From positions 62,001 through 126,000 of the forward strand of contig NZ_JACRSY010000002.1 in NCBI RefSeq assembly GCF_014384995.1: DNA of 64,000 nt. Reading direction: 5' to 3'. The notes under the pieces were generated by a model. The model had not been told where the DNA came from. It was given only the letters and a program-made list of their open reading frames with translations, and did no database searches. A program made the translations under genes and the position numbers. Of the stretch, positions 50,777 to 59,767 are shown piece by piece. Source of the stretch: Zhenhengia yiwuensis (GTDB lineage: Bacteria > Bacillota > Clostridia > Lachnospirales > Cellulosilyticaceae). Every line of letters begins with the position of its first letter. Position 1 is the first letter of the stretch.

Positions 50777-52542
50777 TTACCAGCAAACATATTCATGTGT
50801 GGACTTTAATCGCTGTTGGGATTGTAACATGTTTGATGTGTATCTTCTTATTTAAGCATGAGGTATTAGGGATTGTTCCAGTGACCCATGTATCTGAGTA
50901 TGCTGAAAAACTTTTTGATCAAAATACAGTAAGTACTATTGATATACAAATGGATCCCAAGGAGTGGCAGAATATGTTAGATAATGCACTTCAGGAGGAG
51001 TATGTAAAGTGTGATGTAGTGATTAATGGTGAGACGATTTACAATGTAGGTATACGGCCTAAAGGGAATACGAGCCTAACGCAGGTCGCTAATGACCCTA
51101 ATACTGACAGAGTAAGCTTCAAATTTGAATTTGACCACTATGTAAAAGGACAGACTTATTATGGTCTTGATAAGCTAGTAGTGAACAATATGTATGCAGA
51201 TGCTACTTATATGAAAGAATATTTATCTTATGATTTAATGGACTACATGGGTATTAAGACGCCTTTATATGCTTTTACCAGTATTACAGTTAATGGAGAG
51301 CCGTGGGGTCTTTATTTGGCATTAGAAGCGCTTGAAGAATCTTTTGCTATACGTAACTATGGAGCAGACTATGGTAAGCTGTATAAACCTGAAACAATGA
51401 ATATGGGTGGTGGAGGAAAGATGCCTAATGAAGGCGACAGACCTGAAATGCCACAAGGAGATAAAGGTGGACAAATACCAATGCAAAATGGAGCAGAAGG
51501 TGAGGGCGGAAAAATACCAATGCCAAGTGAAGCAGAAGGTGAAAGTGGACAAATGCCAATACCAGGTGGAGAAGGTGGTGAAGCTAGCCAAATGCCAACA
51601 CCAGGTAATGAAGGAAGTCAGATGCCTACGCCAAGTGGTGTAGGAGGTGAAAAGAGCCAGATATCTATGCCAAGCGAAGAAGATAGGCAGATGGTCGGGA
51701 ATAAACCACCTGAAATGCCATCGAGAGAGTTCCCACATGAAGACTTTAAAGATAAAGGGCAAGGTATGCCTATGGATAGAGATAGTGGTGGAAGTAACTT
51801 AGTATATACAGATGATAATTTAGAAAGTTATAAAACAGTATTTGAAAGTGCGGTGTTTAAAACATCAGACGAAGACAAAGGGCGCGTTGTAACAGCTCTA
51901 AAAAAATTAAGTTTAGGTGAAGAGCTAGAGACTTATATAAATGTTCCAGAAGTGCTTAAATATTTTGCAGCTAATACAATACTCGTTAACTTAGATAGTT
52001 ACTTAAGTAATATGCAACATAATTACTATCTCTATGAAGAAAAGGGACAACTTTCTATGTTACCATGGGACTATAACTTATCTTTTGGTACTTTTCAAGG
52101 TGGAAGTAGTACAGCTGTAATTAACTTCCCTATTGATACACCTGTTTCAGGAGTTTCTTTAGAAGAGCGTCCTATCATAGGAAAGCTTCTTGAAGTATCT
52201 GAGTATAAGGATGCTTATCATAATGATTTAGAAAGTGCAATAGCCTCATATTTTGAAAGTGGTCTTTATGAAAAACGTATTGATCAGTTAGATGCTTTAA
52301 TTGGTGATTATGTAAGAGAGGATGCTACAGCTTTTTATAGTTATGATGAGTATAAGGCATCTTTAACAGTCTTAAAAGCATTTGGTAGATTACGTGCACA
52401 AAGTATTAGAGGACAGTTAGAAGGTACTATTCCAAGTACCACAGAAACTCAAAAAAATGAACAAGAAAAACTCATTCAAGCAGACTCTATTAATCTTAGT
52501 CTATTAGGAAGTCAAAATAATCGTGAAAATTTTAAAAGATAG
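50773..52542 (+). CDS. CotH-family kinase-like protein with Gly/Pro/Met-rich insert
   Basis: A 589-residue protein with a signal anchor at about residues 9-27 and the rest outside. The CotH domain begins near residue 48 (TIDIQMDPKEWQNMLDNALQ, IRPKGNTSLTQ) and resumes after the insert with LVNLDSYLSNMQHNYYLYEE and the metal-binding LPWDYNLSFG. CotH proteins are atypical kinases that phosphorylate coat proteins in Bacillus. Residues about 212-338 are a low-complexity insert of MP-GEGG-like repeats (GSQMPTPSG), not part of the fold. It is last in the VTC operon. The role outside the coat is unknown. Confidence 0.88.
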   Translation: MITSKHIHVWTLIAVGIVTCLMCIFLFKHEVLGIVPVTHVSEYAEKLFDQNTVSTIDIQMDPKEWQNMLDNALQEEYVKCDVVINGETIYNVGIRPKGNTSLTQVANDPNTDRVSFKFEFDHYVKGQTYYGLDKLVVNNMYADATYMKEYLSYDLMDYMGIKTPLYAFTSITVNGEPWGLYLALEALEESFAIRNYGADYGKLYKPETMNMGGGGKMPNEGDRPEMPQGDKGGQIPMQNGAEGEGGKIPMPSEAEGESGQMPIPGGEGGEASQMPTPGNEGSQMPTPSGVGGEKSQISMPSEEDRQMVGNKPPEMPSREFPHEDFKDKGQGMPMDRDSGGSNLVYTDDNLESYKTVFESAVFKTSDEDKGRVVTALKKLSLGEELETYINVPEVLKYFAANTILVNLDSYLSNMQHNYYLYEEKGQLSMLPWDYNLSFGTFQGGSSTAVINFPIDTPVSGVSLEERPIIGKLLEVSEYKDAYHNDLESAIASYFESGLYEKRIDQLDALIGDYVREDATAFYSYDEYKASLTVLKAFGRLRAQSIRGQLEGTIPSTTETQKNEQEKLIQADSINLSLLGSQNNRENFKR

Positions 52543-52583
52543 GCTTGCATAACACAGATAAAAAATATATAATAATAATCATA

Positions 52584-52599
52584 ATACAGTATACTGTAT
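52584..52599. promoter_or_regulatory. 16-bp perfect palindrome, candidate operator
   Basis: ATACAGTATACTGTAT reads the same on both strands. It lies 44 bases before the ATG of a small gene. Part of it recurs at 53116-53124. Confidence 0.5.
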
Positions 52600-52642
52600 A
52601 TTGTATACACGAGAAAAAGTGATTAATAGAGGTAGGTATTTG

Positions 52643-52936
52643 ATGATGAATGAAGTGCAACAAATAAAAACAAGATTCGATTTTGCAAAGTTTCTTACAG
52701 ACAGTAGACAGGTAGTGCAGTATAATGGAGAAACCTTTTCAAAAGAAGTAAAGGGTAATTTAATTAAAATTAAAGCTGACAATCAATTAGTTTATGAAGT
52801 TCATAAAGAAAAGAAAATTCTTATCGTATTAAAAGCACTTTATATGACTTTCCATAGAGATGCTTATTGGGATGTTGCTAAAATAGCAAATTTAGATGAA
52901 GTCTTAGCAGATACAAATACTTTAATTCGTATATAA
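52643..52936 (+). CDS. Small hypothetical protein, 97 residues
   Basis: I do not recognise this soluble protein (FDFAKFLTDSRQVVQYNGET, then LIVLKALYMTFHRDAYWD). Two tandem ATGs (52643, 52646) follow an AGGTAGG site; the first is used here. A 16-bp palindrome lies upstream, so it may be under a specific repressor. A 20-bp terminator follows. Codon use is native. Confidence 0.6.
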   Translation: MMNEVQQIKTRFDFAKFLTDSRQVVQYNGETFSKEVKGNLIKIKADNQLVYEVHKEKKILIVLKALYMTFHRDAYWDVAKIANLDEVLADTNTLIRI

Positions 52937-52982
52937 AAAGAGGAAGAGGCAGTAAGGTAAAATACTGCCTCTTCCTCTTTTT
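52935..52982. terminator. Strong terminator, 20-bp perfect stem
   Basis: 52935-52954 is fully complementary to 52963-52982, with an eight-base loop and T-run. The following 180 bases to 53160 are about 80 percent AT and show no gene. Confidence 0.92.
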
Positions 52983-53163
52983 ATACAGCTATTTATTTAT
53001 ATATGAAAATTAGAGTATATATTATAGAAATTTAAATTTTAGATTTAGTAGATTATAGAAAAAAATATATAATTATAATAAAATACAAAGATATAGATAT
53101 ATATATAAATATAAGTACAGTATAAATAAAGATAAGCATAGCGGTAAGTTAGGAGAGGTTAAC

Positions 53164-56115
53164 ATGTCTTATAAAATAGGTATAGATGCAGGCTCTACTA
53201 CATTAAAGGTAGTTGTTTTAGATGAAACAGAAGAAATAATTTATTCAAGCTATGACAGACATTATTCTCAAATACGTAAAAAGTTATTAGAAGAGCTTGA
53301 TCAAATACAACCTTTAATAGAAGGTAAAGAGCTTAAAATAGCTGTAACAGGTTCTGCAGGATATGGGATTGCAGAAGAAACAGATCTAGAATTTGTACAG
53401 GAAGTATTTGCTACAGCTTTTTTAGTTAGAGAAGAGAAGATGGATATTGATGTGGTCATAGAGCTAGGTGGGGAAGATGCTAAAATTATTTTTCTGACCG
53501 GGGGCCTTGAGGAGCGTATGAATTCTACATGTGCAGGGGGAACAGGTGCTTTCATTGATCAGATGGCAGCGCTGATGAATATTTCTACACAAGAGTTAGA
53601 TGAAATGAGTCTTCAGCATACTTCGTTATATAGTATTGCATCTAGATGCGGTGTTTTCGCTAAATCAGATATACAACCTCTTCTTAATCAAGGGGCATCT
53701 AAAGAAGATATTAGTGCAAGTATTTTTCAGGCTGTAGTAGATCAGACTATTGTTGGCCTAGCACAAGGTAGAAAAATAGAAGGAAGAGTGATGTTTTTAG
53801 GTGGGCCGCTATTCTTTTATGAAGGATTAAAAAGGTGCTTTAAAGAGGCTTTAAAATTAAATGAAGAGGATACCGTTTTTCCTGAAAATGGTCAGCTTTT
53901 TGTAGCACTAGGGTGTGCTAAATTTAGTGGGAGTAGTAAGAAGACTTATAGTATTGAAACACTCAAAACTATTCTTAGGAAGGAGTATAAGAAGGATAAT
54001 AGACTTTTACAGCTACAACCACTTTTTCAGAATGAAGAAGCTTATAAAATTTTCAAAGCACGTCATGATGCCTACCAGCTTATTAAAATGCCTATAGAGC
54101 ACTATAAAGGTAAGGCTTATTTAGGTATAGATGCTGGAAGTACCACAACTAAAATGGTATTAATAGGAGAAAATGAGGAAATTTTATATGAGTTTTACGC
54201 TTCTAATCAAGGTAATCCTGTAGAAATTATAAGAAGAGAACTTTCAAAAGTGTATGAGTTATGCAAAGATAAAATTACAATTTGTGGATCTGGTGTAACA
54301 GGGTATGGAGAAGATTTGATTAAACATGCTTTTAAGATAGATATAGGTATTGTAGAGACACTTGCACATTTTACAGCTGCCCATTACTTTGACCCTCAGG
54401 TGAGTTTTATTCTAGATATTGGTGGACAAGATATTAAATGCTTTAAAATTGCTAGTGGACGTATTCAAAGTATTATGCTTAATGAGGCTTGTTCTTCTGG
54501 ATGTGGCTCTTTCATTGAGACTTTTGCCATGCAAATGGGATATGATGTTAAACATTTTGCACAGATTGCTCTTTTTGCAAAACATCCAGTAGATTTAGGG
54601 TCAAGATGTACAGTTTTTATGAATTCCTCTGTAAAAGAGGCACAAAAAGAAGGTGCTTCCATAGAAGATGTATCAGCTGGCCTTGCAATGAGTGTAGTGA
54701 AGAATGCCCTTTATAAAGTGATTAGAACAACTAATGTAGAGGAACTGGGTGATCATATTGTAGTGCAGGGGGGAACTTTACTTAATGATGCAATTCTAAG
54801 AAGTCTAGAACTTGAATTACATAAAGAAACCATTAGACCTAATATTGCAGGGCTTATGGGTGCTTTTGGGGTAGCTTTATATGCAAAAGAAAATGTAAAA
54901 GAAAAGACTACACTTATTCCTATAGAAAAGCTGGAACACTTTAGGCATATTTCTAAAGTGACAAACTGTAATTTATGTACTAATCATTGCCATCTTATTG
55001 TCAATTGCTTTGGAGAGAAGGAACGTTACATATCTGGCAATCGCTGTGAAAGACCTGTCGGTAAGTTGAAAGAAAAATTACCTAATTTATATGCTTATAA
55101 ATACAATAAGATACGTAAGTTGGGCGTAACAAATGGAACAAGAGGTGTGACGGTAGGTATACCGGTTGTACTGAATATGTACGAGCTTATACCATTTTGG
55201 AGTAAGTTCTTTGAAACATTAGGTTTTAATGTAGTACTTTCTTCTGCTTCGAATAAAAAGCTATATCGAGATGGTGAATATTCTATTCCATCAGATACTG
55301 TATGTTATCCCGCTAAGTTAGCCCATGGGCATATTGAAAGTTTACTTAAGCTTAAGCCAGATTTTATTTTCTATCCTTGTATGAGTTATAACTTAGATGA
55401 AGGCATTTCCGATAATCATTTTAATTGCCCTATTGTAGCCTATTATCCAGAGGTACTTACATCTAATATAGAGGGGCTTAAACAAGTAGAGATGCTTACA
55501 CCTTATATAGACTTCAATCACCCTAAGTCCTTAAGTAAATCGCTCTATAAGTTATTTAGAGAAAAGGGGTATGATTTATCTAAGAAACAAATAGATATGG
55601 CATTAGAGAAAGGTTTTATAGCACTCCATACTTATTATGAAGATATAAGGATAGAAGCAAGAATGGCAATAGATTATGCAAGGCTTCATCATAAACCTAT
55701 TGTGGTGTTAGCAGGAAGACCTTATCATATTGATCCAGAGATTAATCATGGGATAGATCAGCTCCTTAATGATCTTGGAGCAGTGGTAGTAAGTGAAGAT
55801 AGTATTTGTCCTAAGGATGAAAAGCCAGAGGTGAATATACTGAATCAATGGACTTACCAGGCAAGGCTTTATAATACAGCTCATTATGTAGCGCGTCAGA
55901 AGGATATAGATCTTATTCAACTTGTATCATTTGGATGCGGGACAGATGCAATTACATCAGATGAAATAAATAGTATTTTACAGCGAGCAGGAAAACTTTA
56001 TACACAGCTTAAAATAGATGAAACAAGCAATCTAGGAGCTGCTAAAATTAGAATTAGAAGTATGTTCGCAAAGGCAATAGAGGGGCAGGGGAGAAAGTCT
56101 TATGCAAAATTATAA
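53164..56115 (+). CDS. 2-hydroxyacyl-CoA dehydratase activase-like protein, N-terminal part of the large form
   Basis: A 983-residue cytosolic protein. It has two ASKHA ATPase domains of the BcrAD/BadFG type, each opening with the phosphate loop (KIGIDAGSTTLKVVVLDE near residue 4, LGIDAGSTTTKMVLIGE near 320) and each with an iron-sulfur-cluster cysteine loop (STCAGGTGAFIDQMA, EACSSGCGSFIETFA). A cysteine cluster (CNLCTNHCHL) and a DUF2229 domain follow from about 600. Such proteins drive ATP-dependent electron transfer to dehydratases. The common clostridial form is about 1400 residues in one chain; here the last third is the next gene, overlapping by 14 bases. Confidence 0.9.
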   Translation: MSYKIGIDAGSTTLKVVVLDETEEIIYSSYDRHYSQIRKKLLEELDQIQPLIEGKELKIAVTGSAGYGIAEETDLEFVQEVFATAFLVREEKMDIDVVIELGGEDAKIIFLTGGLEERMNSTCAGGTGAFIDQMAALMNISTQELDEMSLQHTSLYSIASRCGVFAKSDIQPLLNQGASKEDISASIFQAVVDQTIVGLAQGRKIEGRVMFLGGPLFFYEGLKRCFKEALKLNEEDTVFPENGQLFVALGCAKFSGSSKKTYSIETLKTILRKEYKKDNRLLQLQPLFQNEEAYKIFKARHDAYQLIKMPIEHYKGKAYLGIDAGSTTTKMVLIGENEEILYEFYASNQGNPVEIIRRELSKVYELCKDKITICGSGVTGYGEDLIKHAFKIDIGIVETLAHFTAAHYFDPQVSFILDIGGQDIKCFKIASGRIQSIMLNEACSSGCGSFIETFAMQMGYDVKHFAQIALFAKHPVDLGSRCTVFMNSSVKEAQKEGASIEDVSAGLAMSVVKNALYKVIRTTNVEELGDHIVVQGGTLLNDAILRSLELELHKETIRPNIAGLMGAFGVALYAKENVKEKTTLIPIEKLEHFRHISKVTNCNLCTNHCHLIVNCFGEKERYISGNRCERPVGKLKEKLPNLYAYKYNKIRKLGVTNGTRGVTVGIPVVLNMYELIPFWSKFFETLGFNVVLSSASNKKLYRDGEYSIPSDTVCYPAKLAHGHIESLLKLKPDFIFYPCMSYNLDEGISDNHFNCPIVAYYPEVLTSNIEGLKQVEMLTPYIDFNHPKSLSKSLYKLFREKGYDLSKKQIDMALEKGFIALHTYYEDIRIEARMAIDYARLHHKPIVVLAGRPYHIDPEINHGIDQLLNDLGAVVVSEDSICPKDEKPEVNILNQWTYQARLYNTAHYVARQKDIDLIQLVSFGCGTDAITSDEINSILQRAGKLYTQLKIDETSNLGAAKIRIRSMFAKAIEGQGRKSYAKL

Positions 56116-57349
56116 AGTATTCACAAAGGAAATGAAAAAAGATTATACCATTATTGCACCAACTATGTTACCCATACATTTTGGGATTATTAAAGAGGTT
56201 CTGAGACAGTATGGTTATAAGCTGGATTTTTATGAAGGTACAACAGAGCAGATGTTAAAAGAAGGCTTAAAAAGTGTTCATAATGATTTGTGTTATCCAG
56301 CTATTATTGTTATAGGGCAGCTCATGGCAGCCTTAAAAAGTGGCGAATTTGATCCTGATAAAACAGCACTTATGATTACACAGACGGGAGGAGGATGTAG
56401 GGCCTCTAACTATATCCATCTATTAAGGAAGGCGCTTAAGAAAAGTGGGTATGAGCAGGTCCCTGTTATTTCAGTTAATGCAAGTGGGCTTGAGAGACAC
56501 CCAGGTTTTAAACTAACGCCAGCGCTACTTGGCAAGTGTCTTATTGCTATGTGGTATGGGGATTTAATTATGTGGGTAAGCAATCAGTGTAAACCCTATG
56601 AGCTTAATAAAGGAGATACTCAAAAAGTCAGTGACCATTGGGTGAGTTACTTAGCGGATATTTCAAGTACACCTAAGTTTTTGCAAATTAAACGTCAGTA
56701 TAAAGCTATTCTACGTGACTTTGAAGCTATACCTAAGCATCATGTAGAGAAAATAAAGGTAGGTATTGTAGGGGAAATTTATGTGAAATACTCACCACTT
56801 GGTAATAATCACTTAGAGGATTTTCTTATTCGAGAAGGAGCAGAAGTGGTGATGGCAGGCGTTGGGGATTTTATGATGTACTGCTTAAGTAATAGGGAAA
56901 TAGATGCAAGGCTTTATGGGCGATGTGGTATAGGTGTTCTAACTTGTAAGCTTGGTTATCACTATTTGCACCATGCCCAAAGAAAAATGATTAAGTGTAT
57001 TAAAAGATTTAGTCATTTTAAGGCGCCTACAGATTTTGAGAAAGTTAAGAAACTAGCAAGTGATTTTATGGGGCTAGGTGTTAAGATGGGAGAAGGTTGG
57101 CTTCTTACAGCAGAAATGTTAGAACTGGTAGAAAGTGGTGTTCAGAATGTGATTTGCACACAGCCTTTTGGGTGCTTACCTAACCATATTGTGGGCAAGG
57201 GTATGATGAGAAAGATTAAAGAAATCTATCCAGAATCTAATATTGTAGCCATTGACTATGACCCTTCAAGTGCTAAGGTCAATCAGGAAAATCGTATTAA
57301 ATTAATGCTTGCAAATGGTATGCAAAATATTCATTTGAAAAATGCCTAG
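56102..57349 (+). CDS. 2-hydroxyglutaryl-CoA dehydratase-related protein, C-terminal part of the large activase form
   Basis: A 415-residue protein matching the C-terminal third of the large activase (TIIAPTMLPIHFGIIKEVLR, the cysteine in VHNDLCYPAIIVIGQ, TQTGGGCRASNYI, and ICTQPFGCLPNHIVGKGM). It probably holds an HgdB-type double iron-sulfur site. The ATG at 56102 lies 14 bases before the upstream stop, in another frame, with GGGGAGAAAG as ribosome site. So it can be translated by itself; a natural split is likelier than a sequencing frameshift. Confidence 0.85.
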   Translation: MQNYKVFTKEMKKDYTIIAPTMLPIHFGIIKEVLRQYGYKLDFYEGTTEQMLKEGLKSVHNDLCYPAIIVIGQLMAALKSGEFDPDKTALMITQTGGGCRASNYIHLLRKALKKSGYEQVPVISVNASGLERHPGFKLTPALLGKCLIAMWYGDLIMWVSNQCKPYELNKGDTQKVSDHWVSYLADISSTPKFLQIKRQYKAILRDFEAIPKHHVEKIKVGIVGEIYVKYSPLGNNHLEDFLIREGAEVVMAGVGDFMMYCLSNREIDARLYGRCGIGVLTCKLGYHYLHHAQRKMIKCIKRFSHFKAPTDFEKVKKLASDFMGLGVKMGEGWLLTAEMLELVESGVQNVICTQPFGCLPNHIVGKGMMRKIKEIYPESNIVAIDYDPSSAKVNQENRIKLMLANGMQNIHLKNA

Positions 57350-57567
57350 TAAATGAGAAAAAATGGATAAAAAACCGTTTATAATGCTGAAGTTAAATTT
57401 TTTTTATAGTTTAAAATTGGAAAAAATAAGCATATTATATAAGGGATAAAAGAAAATTTAGAAGGGTATAGGCAGATTGACTATTGAAAAAAATAAAAAT
57501 AGCAAAATGAACAAAAAAATAAAAAGAACACAAAAAACTTAGGGCAGACTTAAGCGTTACCCCTTGC

Positions 57568-57680
57568 TATAATAATCATGTAACTTCCCCCAGATGTTAC
57601 AGCAAATATGAATTTATTTGCTACCCCTAGAATAAAATACCTTCTCTCAAAGAGAAAGACCCGTTGTCTTTCTCTTTTTT
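57568..57680 (+). ncRNA. Candidate small RNA with C-rich loops
   Basis: A TATAAT at 57568-57573 is followed by a ~100-base segment without a reading frame. Hairpin one pairs TGTAAC (57579-57584) with 57596-57601, and its loop exposes TTCCCCC. Hairpin two pairs GCAAAT (57602-57607) with 57616-57621. ACCCCT lies unpaired at 57623-57628, and a strong terminator ends it. C-rich unpaired stretches are typical of Gram-positive small RNAs that mask Shine-Dalgarno sites. It could also be a leader of the ftsH-like gene. The upstream part of the gap (57350-57567) is AT-rich and empty. Confidence 0.45.
57649..57680 (+). terminator. Terminator of the candidate small RNA
   Basis: AGAGAAAGAC (57651-57660) pairs perfectly with 57666-57675, CCGTT loop, then T residues. 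Confidence 0.9.
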
Positions 57681-57775
57681 CTTTGCCCTTTTTTATTTTC
57701 CAAATACATACTAATGTTCCCAGAAGTAGTTTCTAATATAATAGAACTATAAAGATAAAGTAAGAGGGGGAAAGT

Positions 57776-59521
57776 ATGAAGAAGCAGTTAAAGCAAAAAA
57801 AGTGGCTTATGATAGGACTTGGTTTAGGAATACTGATTCTTTTAAGTATAGGCGTTTATAACTATAAGCAATCTCAAAGTTTTTTTATGAATTATAATGC
57901 TTTTCAGGAACAAGTAAGAGAAGGAAAGATTAAAGAAGTAAGTATAGGGGATAGCCCTTATATTACGTTTAAACAAGTAGGGGACGATATACTTTATAAA
58001 ACAGAGAACCCTCGTACGTTAGATTTCAAAGAAAAACTTCTTTTGAAAAATATAAAAGTGACAGAAGGTAATAATAACACAACTTTTTATTTTGTTCAGA
58101 TGTTCATTAGTGCGACAGTTTTTATAGGCGTCTTTTATATTGTTTTTAGAGGTACTAAAAGACACACAGGTATGCAGACTATGGCATTAGGTATAAAAGC
58201 TATTGAAGCAGATGATTTAAGAATAGGTTTTGAGCAAATAGCAGGTAACCATGAGGTTAAAGATCAGGTGGAAGATATTATAGGTTTTATTAAAGACCCT
58301 CAGAAATATACACAGCTTGGTGCACGTATGCCAAAAGGACTTATATTTTATGGGCCACCAGGTACAGGTAAGACACTTATGGCCAAGGCTATTGCTAAGG
58401 AAGCAGGTGTACCTTTCTTTTCATTAAGTGGGTCAGACTTTGTACAGATGTATGTAGGTGTAGGTGCAAGCCGTATCAGAGAAGTATTTAAAGAAGCTAG
58501 AAAACATGAAAGAGCTGTTATTTTTATTGATGAAATTGATGCTATTGGTAAAAAGCGTAGTAATAATCTTTCAGGAAGCAATGAAGAAAAGGATCAAACT
58601 CTTAACGCATTACTTACAGAGATGTCAGGGTTTAAACATGATGAAGGCATTGTGGTTATTGCAGCAACCAATAGATTAGAGTTATTAGATGATGCTCTTC
58701 TAAGGCCAGGACGATTTGATAGACAAATTGAAATAGGTTATCCTGATCAAGGTGCTAGGGAGCAAATTATTAAACTTTATTTACAAGGTAAGCCTATAAG
58801 CGATGAGGTGGATAGTGAGAAATTGGCTAGACAAACTGTACGTTTTACAGGTGCCATGCTTGAGAATCTTCTTAATGAGGCAGCTATTTTAGCGGCTAAA
58901 GCGGGAGAGATAAAAATTACAATGAATCATATTGAAAAGGCCTTTTCTGTTGTACTAGCAGGAGCTGAAAAAAAAGACCGTTCCTATATTACGCAAGAAG
59001 AGAGACGTATTACAGCCTTTCATGAAGCAGGGCATGCCCTTATTACTAAGCTTATAGTACCTATGCAGCGTGTTGTCAAAGTAACAATTGTACCAACAGT
59101 AAAAGGCGCTGGAGGATTTAGCATGAGTATTCCAAAAGATAGTATGTATATGACTAAGAGAGATTTTATTAGCCAGATTCAAATTGCACTTGCAGGCAGA
59201 GCAGCAGAGGAAATAATTTTTGGAAAAGATCTTATTACAACAGGAGCTAGCAATGATATAGAAAAAGCAACTTACTATTTAAAAGAACTCATAACACGCT
59301 ATGGTATGGATGATACGTATGGATTAATCAACTGTGAGGTCATTTGTCCAGGTAACAGTAACCAAGAACTTTTAAAAGTATGTAAGGAAAAAATGGATCA
59401 GATTTATGAAGAGACTAAGCTTGTTTTAAAGGAACATGAAGAAAAGCTTATGGTACTTGCTGAGGCTTTACTTGAGCATGAAACTTTAAATGAGGATAAA
59501 ATTATAGAGTTAATAGCATAA
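57776..59521 (+). CDS. ftsH: FtsH-type membrane AAA metalloprotease
   Basis: A 581-residue protease. Helices at about 10-28 and 103-124 enclose a short outside domain. The AAA module has Walker A GPPGTGKT (193-200), Walker B VIFIDEIDAIG, and the second region of homology RPGRFDRQIEIG. The zinc site is HEAGH (416-420). It degrades membrane and regulatory proteins with ATP. At 581 residues it is somewhat shorter than the usual 600-650 because the C-terminal tail is brief. TAAGAGGGGG precedes the ATG; a TATAAT stands at 57737-57742. It may be an extra copy beside a housekeeping FtsH. Confidence 0.92.
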   Translation: MKKQLKQKKWLMIGLGLGILILLSIGVYNYKQSQSFFMNYNAFQEQVREGKIKEVSIGDSPYITFKQVGDDILYKTENPRTLDFKEKLLLKNIKVTEGNNNTTFYFVQMFISATVFIGVFYIVFRGTKRHTGMQTMALGIKAIEADDLRIGFEQIAGNHEVKDQVEDIIGFIKDPQKYTQLGARMPKGLIFYGPPGTGKTLMAKAIAKEAGVPFFSLSGSDFVQMYVGVGASRIREVFKEARKHERAVIFIDEIDAIGKKRSNNLSGSNEEKDQTLNALLTEMSGFKHDEGIVVIAATNRLELLDDALLRPGRFDRQIEIGYPDQGAREQIIKLYLQGKPISDEVDSEKLARQTVRFTGAMLENLLNEAAILAAKAGEIKITMNHIEKAFSVVLAGAEKKDRSYITQEERRITAFHEAGHALITKLIVPMQRVVKVTIVPTVKGAGGFSMSIPKDSMYMTKRDFISQIQIALAGRAAEEIIFGKDLITTGASNDIEKATYYLKELITRYGMDDTYGLINCEVICPGNSNQELLKVCKEKMDQIYEETKLVLKEHEEKLMVLAEALLEHETLNEDKIIELIA

Positions 59522-59554
59522 AAAGAAGCCAGGTCCTACGGCCTGGCTTCTTTT
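59521..59554. terminator. Bidirectional terminator after ftsH
   Basis: A perfect 13-bp stem, 59521-59533 with 59542-59554. Confidence 0.9.
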
Positions 59555-59767
59555 CTAATATTTATTTTTATGTAATGCTGAAATATCATCACGCCAGTAT
59601 AGTCTAACTCGGTTAATAGTTTTTACAGGGGTGATCTTACCTTTACTCACTAATTCATCGAGGTATTGCCTTGAACAATTCAAAAGCTCAGTTGCTTCAG
59701 CTGTTGTAATGATTTCGGATTGAATAAATGTTATGAGCTGTTCCTTACTATCAAAATTAAATTCCAT
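59555..59767 (-). CDS. Excisionase-like helix-turn-helix protein
   Basis: A 70-residue DNA-binding protein with an HTH_17/excisionase winged helix: EIITTAEATELLNCSRQYLDELVSKGKI, then a basic wing (NRVRLYWRDDI). GAGGGG is 9 bases before the ATG. It is not next to an integrase or other phage gene, so it may be a stand-alone regulator or a relic. The stop touches the ftsH terminator. Confidence 0.75.
   Translation of the reverse strand: MEFNFDSKEQLITFIQSEIITTAEATELLNCSRQYLDELVSKGKITPVKTINRVRLYWRDDISALHKNKY

Noticed and set aside
51322..51762. Open minus-strand frame of 146 codons rich in Trp and His
   Set aside because: It is the antisense of the repetitive CotH insert; its composition only mirrors the Met/Pro/Gly repeats and it has no ribosome site.
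51406..51790. Repeat array suggestive of CRISPR
   Set aside because: Repeats are degenerate, in frame, and encode protein; there are no constant repeats with unique spacers.
52983..53160. AT-rich stretch as possible replication or attachment site
   Set aside because: No iterons, DnaA-box clusters or dyads; it is explained as spacer and promoter DNA of the activase gene.
56095..56120. Simple frameshift error at the activase gene junction
   Set aside because: The second gene has its own ATG and ribosome site in a usual overlap, so I treat it as a real split, though an error is not fully excluded.
57477..57505. Second promoter from TTGACT at 57477
   Set aside because: No -10 box at a usable distance.
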